From an uncultured Eubacteriales bacterium (GTDB lineage: Bacteria; Bacillota; Clostridia; Oscillospirales; CAG-272), in the NCBI GenBank assembly GCA_934433485.1, contig CAKRZR010000001.1, forward strand, positions 248,001 through 312,000: 64,000 nt of DNA, read 5' to 3'. Every line of letters begins with the position of its first letter. Within the stretch, counting starts at the first letter, position 1. The notes beneath the pieces are model-generated. The model was not told where the DNA came from. It did not search any database and was given only the letters and a program-made list of their open reading frames with translations. Shown one piece after another: positions 59,844-64,000 of the stretch. Both the position numbers and the translations under genes were made by a program.

Positions 59844-61337
59844 TTACTGCATATTTTGGATTGTTTCAATGGTGGAGTCGATCTGCGCCTGGATCTTGTC
59901 GTTGTTTTTCGCATACCAGGACGCAACATTGGCGGAAGCGTTCTTGTCAGAAAGAACATCGCGTACGACATAATGTGGTGCGCCGAAAAGGAAGGAATAG
60001 AGGTACTCGATATCCGCGACCGCGCCTTTACGGATGACCTCCAGCATTTCGACGGTGTCTTCATTCCGGGAGAGCTTGCCCTGCAAACAGGTTTCAAAGT
60101 AAGCCGGCATAACATTCATGTAAGAATCCGCAGCAAGTGCTTCCATGACGGCGGCGGCAGCCTCCGGTGCTGTGTTGTCAGTAGGGATAGACCAGATTGT
60201 AGCGCCGGTGTAGGTGTTGGAGTAGTATTCAGCCTGTGCTTCGTCATATTTTGGGAGCGGATTGATCGTGTAATTGTCCTCCATGTCGCGGAAATAGGAC
60301 CGCGCGTTGTCCAACTCCCGGATGATCATCAGTGCCTGTCCGTTTTTGAACATCTTCATCTGTGTATCTGCGTCTGTATGATAGGAACCAACAAGACTGC
60401 CGTTATAGAACATCGGGTAAATTTTGTCCACCAATCCGGATACTTTTTCGATCTGCGGCGTGTAAACCGGCAGGTCATTCTCATCAAGTGTGATCTGATG
60501 GATGTCGGATGCGGTATACCAGGAATCCGCAGCGTTGTAGTAATCCGTAACGTAGCCGTAGGTATCTTTCTCATCCATAACACCATTGCCGTCCACATCG
60601 TTGTAGATGGTCTTTGTGATGGAGAGCATATTGTCCAGTGTCCAGGTGCCATCGCGTACCATATCCGGAATGGAGGGGATGTTGTTGTCTGTCGCGATCC
60701 GGTCGTTTGTGAACAGTACATACGCCCCGCCAAACGAGGTCAGGAAGGATATATCACCAGTCACAAAGAGCAATTTCCCACCCAGTGTCATAGATTTTGC
60801 GGATGTCTGATTCCACCATGGCATATCGGTTTCCAGATAGGGAAGTACGCTGAGATCCTGGAAGCAGTTTTCCAGCGCCAGTGTGGAGATATAAGTGTTC
60901 CAGCCAGCGACACACTGATACGAATTGTCACCGGCGGTGATGGATGCCTTGATTCTGGAAAGCTCCGTTCCGTAATCCGCCCAGCCTGCGCCGTCCACAC
61001 GTTCGAGAACTACATTTAACCGTTCTGATACTTTGGTGTTCCGGTTGTAGATCGCGTCATTGAGCACGTCACCTGTCAACTCATCCACGGCAACCTCCAT
61101 AAGGCTGTCCTCGTCGCCGCGTGTGTGGATCCGTACCGTTGCGCCGCCGAAATCGAGATCGTCCGGCAGATGGTCGGTATACAGGGCTTCGGATTCCGTT
61201 TCGGCCGTGGCGGATTCCGTGCCCACCGTGGTATCACCCGTATGCGCGTCAGTATCTTTTGTCTCTCCGGTGCCGCAGGCAGTGCCGGTAAGCAGCAGCG
61301 CGGCAAGGAGCAGGGAGAGAAGTGCGTTCTTTTTCAT
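59844..61337 (-). CDS. Extracellular solute-binding lipoprotein (orphan)
   Basis: A 497-residue lipoprotein: signal MKKNALLSLLLAALLLTGTAC with lipidated C21, a Thr/Glu-rich linker (about residues 22-52), and a sugar-type solute-binding domain of ABC importers (LNDAIYNRNTKVSERLNVVLE; MMFNG-like end blocks). A DVDGNGVMDEKD loop resembles a calcium-binding site. No permease or ATPase is adjacent, so its transporter partner is elsewhere. The neighbouring DraG-fold protein may belong to the same sugar or glycoside process, although it has its own promoter. CGAGG precedes the ATG. Confidence 0.87.
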   Translation of the reverse strand: MKKNALLSLLLAALLLTGTACGTGETKDTDAHTGDTTVGTESATAETESEALYTDHLPDDLDFGGATVRIHTRGDEDSLMEVAVDELTGDVLNDAIYNRNTKVSERLNVVLERVDGAGWADYGTELSRIKASITAGDNSYQCVAGWNTYISTLALENCFQDLSVLPYLETDMPWWNQTSAKSMTLGGKLLFVTGDISFLTSFGGAYVLFTNDRIATDNNIPSIPDMVRDGTWTLDNMLSITKTIYNDVDGNGVMDEKDTYGYVTDYYNAADSWYTASDIHQITLDENDLPVYTPQIEKVSGLVDKIYPMFYNGSLVGSYHTDADTQMKMFKNGQALMIIRELDNARSYFRDMEDNYTINPLPKYDEAQAEYYSNTYTGATIWSIPTDNTAPEAAAAVMEALAADSYMNVMPAYFETCLQGKLSRNEDTVEMLEVIRKGAVADIEYLYSFLFGAPHYVVRDVLSDKNASANVASWYAKNNDKIQAQIDSTIETIQNMQ

Positions 61338-61367
61338 AGTAAAGCCTCGTGTAGGAGAAAATGTGAT

Positions 61368-61399
61368 CCCCGGAACCCGCGTACGTGCAGACTCCGGGG
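61368..61399 (-). terminator. Possible weak terminator after ackA
   Basis: CCCCGGA (61368-61374) with TCCGGGG (61393-61399); the loop is 18 bases and the T run is poor. Confidence 0.4.
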
Positions 61400-61417
61400 A
61401 GCGCAGGGGATGTACGA

Positions 61418-62632
61418 TTATTTCTGAAGATTCTTCACGATGTTTTCGGTATCGGAAGCGATCATCAGCTCTTCGTTGGTCGGGAGCACATAAACCTTGA
61501 CCTTGGAGTCCGGTGTGGAGATCTCCACAGTGTTCGGCTGGTGGTGGGTCACGGCGTTGAGTTCACGGTTGATCTTGATGCCGAAGTATTCCATGTCGGT
61601 GCAGGCACGGTCGCGCAGCTCCGGGTTGTTCTCGCCCATACCGGCGGTCCATACGATGGCGTCCAGACCGTTCATCGCTGCGGTGTACGCGCCGATGTAT
61701 CTCTTGACCTGGTACGCGAGGGTAGAGGCAGCGAGGTACGCTCTCTTATCGCCCTTGAGGATTGCGGCTTCGATGTCACGGCTGTCGGAGGAGATGCCGG
61801 AGATGCCGAGGAAACCGCACTTCTTATTCATGTACTCTTCCATCTGCGCCGGGGTGTAGCCCTCACGTTCCATGATGAACGTAACCACAGCGGGGTCCAT
61901 ACTGCCGCAGCGGGTGCCCATCAGCACACCTTCCAGAGGCGTCAGACCCATAGAGGTGTCGATGCACTTGCCGCCCTTGACCGCGGAGATCGAGGAACCG
62001 TTGCCGATGTGGCAGGTGATGATCTTGGTGTCTTCCAGCGGCTTGTCGAGGAGCTTTGCCATCTCACGGGATACATAGCGATGAGAGGTGCCGTGCGCAC
62101 CGTAGCGGCGGATGTGGTACTTTTCATACATATCATAAGAGATACCGTACATGTACGCCTGCTCCGGCATGGTCTGGTGGAACGCGGTGTCAAATACGAG
62201 AACCTGCGGCTTTTCCGGCATAACGGCGAGACAGCCCTTGATACCCATGATGTGCGCACCGGTGTGGAGAGGAGCGAAATCGCGGCACAGTTCCAGCTTG
62301 GCAAGCACGTCGTCGGTCAAAAGCACGGATTCAAAGAAGTAAGGACCGCCATGCACCACGCGGTGACCAACGGCTTCGATCTCGTTCATGGAGGAGATCA
62401 CGCCGGTTTCGGGATCGGTCAGGTACTTGATAACGATTTCGGTGGCGACAGCGTGATCCGGCATCGGGATCTCAGCCTTGATCTTTTCGCCGGATTCGCC
62501 CTTTCTGTGCTCAATACGACCGTCGATACCAATGCGTTCGCAGATACCCTTGGCAAGGACAGATTCGGTAGCGGTGTCAAAAAGCTGATACTTCAGAGAA
62601 GACGAACCAGCGTTGACGACAAGAACTTTCAT
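61418..62632 (-). CDS. ackA: Acetate kinase
   Basis: A 404-residue ASKHA kinase: MKVLVVNAGSSSLKYQLFD, VGHRVVHGG, FDTAFHQTMPEQAYMY, HIGNGSSISAVKGGKCIDTSMGLTPLEGVLMGTRCGSMDP and WTAGMGENNPELR. It interconverts acetyl phosphate and acetate with ATP formation, the main energy-yielding step of many fermenters. pta, the usual partner, is not adjacent. GGAGGAA marks ATG 62632; the 26-residue extension has no support. It is divergent from tmcAL. Confidence 0.96.
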   Translation of the reverse strand: MKVLVVNAGSSSLKYQLFDTATESVLAKGICERIGIDGRIEHRKGESGEKIKAEIPMPDHAVATEIVIKYLTDPETGVISSMNEIEAVGHRVVHGGPYFFESVLLTDDVLAKLELCRDFAPLHTGAHIMGIKGCLAVMPEKPQVLVFDTAFHQTMPEQAYMYGISYDMYEKYHIRRYGAHGTSHRYVSREMAKLLDKPLEDTKIITCHIGNGSSISAVKGGKCIDTSMGLTPLEGVLMGTRCGSMDPAVVTFIMEREGYTPAQMEEYMNKKCGFLGISGISSDSRDIEAAILKGDKRAYLAASTLAYQVKRYIGAYTAAMNGLDAIVWTAGMGENNPELRDRACTDMEYFGIKINRELNAVTHHQPNTVEISTPDSKVKVYVLPTNEELMIASDTENIVKNLQK

Positions 62633-62703
62633 GGAAAACTTCCTCCGATACTTCTGGAATCCCGCAAAAAACAAAAAACGCGTGGATTCCGCAAAATTCA
62701 AAA

Positions 62704-62732
62704 TTGACAAATGGAAAAAAACCTTATATAAT
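62704..62732 (+). promoter_or_regulatory. Consensus SigA promoter of tmcAL
   Basis: TTGACA (62704-62709), 17-bp spacer, TATAAT (62727-62732). Its -10 overlaps that of the leftward ackA promoter. Confidence 0.8.
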
Positions 62733-62759
62733 TATATACGATAGAAGTCCGTTTTTCAA
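62731..62759 (-). promoter_or_regulatory. SigA promoter of ackA
   Basis: Minus strand: TTGAAA (62754-62759), 17-bp spacer, TATAAT (62731-62736). Confidence 0.8.
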
Positions 62760-62793
62760 GAAGTTTTTCGCATTTCGGAGGAAGATACAAAAT

Positions 62794-63945
62794 ATGAACG
62801 AAATTTCTGCCGTCATTTGTGAAACGAACCCATGTCACAACGGCCATGCCGCGCTGTTTCGGCGTGCGAGAGTGGAAATCGGCGAAAATGGCGTGCTGAT
62901 AGCGGTCATGAGCGGGAATTTCGTGCAGCGCGGACTGCCCGCCGTATGGAACAAATATCGTCGTGCCGCGCTGCTTGTCGGACTGGGTGTGGATCTGGTC
63001 GTGGAGCTGCCATATCCGTGGTCCGCCGCCGGAGGGGAGAATTTCGCGTGCGCCGGAGTGACGATTGCGTGTGCTCTCGGCGCGGAAAACCTTGTGTTCG
63101 GCAGTGAAACCGGCGATGCCGACGTTTTAAGTGCGATCGCCGCGCGGCTGCATGCGCCGGAGACGGACGAAAAGCGCGCGGAATATCTGCGAAAGAATCC
63201 GGATCTGGGTGCGGCGGCACTGGAGGATCGGCTGTGTGCGGATATGGGCATTCCCCCGTTGTCCGCAAACGACAAGCTTGGACTGTGGTACATCGACGCG
63301 CTTTCAGGTACCGATTGTCGGCCTGTTGCCGTGCCACGACTGCCGCCCTCCGACTGTATCACAAGTGCCAGCCGGATCCGGGAATGGCTGTATGCCGGAG
63401 AAATGGATTCTGTGCGCGCTTATGTGCCCCAAAACATCTTTCAGACGGCGCGCTCGGAGCCGGTCACCACGCTTACGCGCTATTTCGACCATCTCCACGT
63501 GTATTTTCGCTTTTTCGCACCGGATACAACGCCGTGTCTGCGGGAAGCGGCGGGCGGCGTGTACGAAAGACTGCGCAAATCGGCGTATGCAGCCGCGTCC
63601 GGAACGGCGTTTTTGGAGAATGCCGCATGTAAAAAGTACACGAACGCCAGACTCCGCCGTGCTGCGCTGTTTTGTGCCACCGGCGTAACCGACGCGATTT
63701 TGTCAGACCAACCGCGGTACGTCCCATTGCTCGCCGCGAACCAAAAGGGATGTGCGTGGCTCGGCGGACAGAAAAAAACCACCGGATTGTCTATCCTGAC
63801 AAAACCGGCGGATTCCTCACACCTCCCGACCGCGGCACAGGTACAGCTCGACTGCCTCCACCGCGCGGACGATCTATACGCGTACCTCATGGGCAAGGAC
63901 AGCGGGTATTTCCTGCGCGCCTCACCGTATATCGAACGGGCGTAA
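62794..63945 (+). CDS. tmcAL: tRNA(Met) cytidine acetate ligase (TmcAL)
   Basis: A 383-residue nucleotidyltransferase-like protein: CETNPCHNGH with H15-N-G-H18, LIAVMSGNFVQRGLPAVWNKYRRAALLVGLGVDLVVELPY, the ISATSIR-like block ITSASRIREWL, and a C-terminal helical part with YVPLLAANQKG. TmcAL activates acetate with ATP and acetylates the wobble C34 of elongator tRNA(Met). It is somewhat shorter than Bacillus YlbM. The start has GGAGG about 12 bases upstream. The neighbouring acetate kinase produces the substrate acetate. Confidence 0.92.
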   Translation: MNEISAVICETNPCHNGHAALFRRARVEIGENGVLIAVMSGNFVQRGLPAVWNKYRRAALLVGLGVDLVVELPYPWSAAGGENFACAGVTIACALGAENLVFGSETGDADVLSAIAARLHAPETDEKRAEYLRKNPDLGAAALEDRLCADMGIPPLSANDKLGLWYIDALSGTDCRPVAVPRLPPSDCITSASRIREWLYAGEMDSVRAYVPQNIFQTARSEPVTTLTRYFDHLHVYFRFFAPDTTPCLREAAGGVYERLRKSAYAAASGTAFLENAACKKYTNARLRRAALFCATGVTDAILSDQPRYVPLLAANQKGCAWLGGQKKTTGLSILTKPADSSHLPTAAQVQLDCLHRADDLYAYLMGKDSGYFLRASPYIERA

Positions 63946-63952
63946 CACAGCT

Positions 63953-64000
63953 TTATTCCGCGCCGGTGAGCGTGACCGGGGTATACTCGTGGTGCACGGC
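63953..64000 (-). CDS. Possible 3' end of a leftward gene cut by the window
   Basis: On the minus strand the last 48 bases read AVHHEYTPVTLTGAE and a TAA stop. The frame is open to the window edge and the codon choice is like the neighbours, but 15 residues are too few to identify a product. Confidence 0.3.
   Translation of the reverse strand, partial: AVHHEYTPVTLTGAE

Noticed and set aside
1..64000. tRNA, rRNA, CRISPR array, prophage or insertion-sequence genes
   Set aside because: No TPsiC-arm-like sequences, regular spacer arrays, integrase or transposase motifs were seen. The dispersed repeats carry no coding frame.

Overview
The window reads as a chromosomal segment of a strictly fermentative, Gram-positive anaerobe of the class Clostridia, probably an Oscillospirales- or Christensenellales-like lineage. 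The basis is gene order (nusB-xseA-xseB-ispA-tlyA-nadK-argR-recN; murB-whiA-dnaE; lon-engB; scpA-scpB-DUF2953-gerW-dac-rluB), the GlgC/GlgD pair, SigA-type promoters with 17-bp spacing, strong GGAGG ribosome binding sites, and FeoAB with its Cys-rich partner. GC content looks moderately high by eye and was not computed. There are no rRNA or tRNA genes, CRISPR arrays, prophage genes or insertion-sequence transposases.

Layout. 1-2245: end of a large repetitive surface protein. 2309-3271: exported M23 peptidase, divergent from the next block. 3417-22047: a long rightward housekeeping block (nusB, Kae1-like paralogue, xseAB, ispA, tlyA-like, nadK, argR, recN, tyrS, YjjG-like phosphatase, murB, a shortened whiA, dnaE, class A PBP, TspO-like protein). 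22154-27375: a lipoprotein, a ferredoxin:thioredoxin reductase-like protein with thioredoxin, the feoA-feoB-small Cys-rich protein operon, and a solitary EutH transporter. 27442-31190: TetR regulator with ABC exporter (leftward) and a MATE pump (rightward). 31421-42076: the glycogen locus glgB-glgC-glgD-glgA-glgP followed by a GH13 alpha-glycosidase. 42129-53899: a leftward block of twelve genes from lon to glycerate kinase (lon, engB, lysA, M50 protease, scpA, scpB, DUF2953, gerW-like, dac, rluB, a small unknown, glxK). 54129-57676: an unknown membrane protein, a GNAT acetyltransferase and RqcH. 57717-62632 (leftward): a DraG-fold protein, an orphan solute-binding lipoprotein and acetate kinase. 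62794-63945: TmcAL, divergent from ackA.

How the genes work together. The glg genes make and degrade alpha-glucan: GlgC/GlgD supply ADP-glucose, GlgA elongates, GlgB branches, and GlgP and the GH13 enzyme degrade. The acetate theme couples AckA (acetate and ATP formation) to TmcAL, which consumes acetate and ATP to acetylate tRNA. FTR-like protein and thioredoxin probably link ferredoxin to thiol reduction, as suits an anaerobe. Several sporulation genes usually embedded in these clusters (spoIVB-spo0A after recN, spmAB between dac and rluB, spoIIIA before nusB) are absent here, as are dxs, rapZ and yvcK.

The most unusual structure is a dispersed, roughly 92-bp element built of two nested inverted repeats. 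Three full copies (35927-36022, 43741-43830, 45896-45988), one clear half copy (27384-27418) and one divergent half copy (54160-54197) occur. The four clear copies all lie just after a stop codon and in the same orientation relative to the upstream gene; in two of them the element edge overlaps the TAA stop codon.
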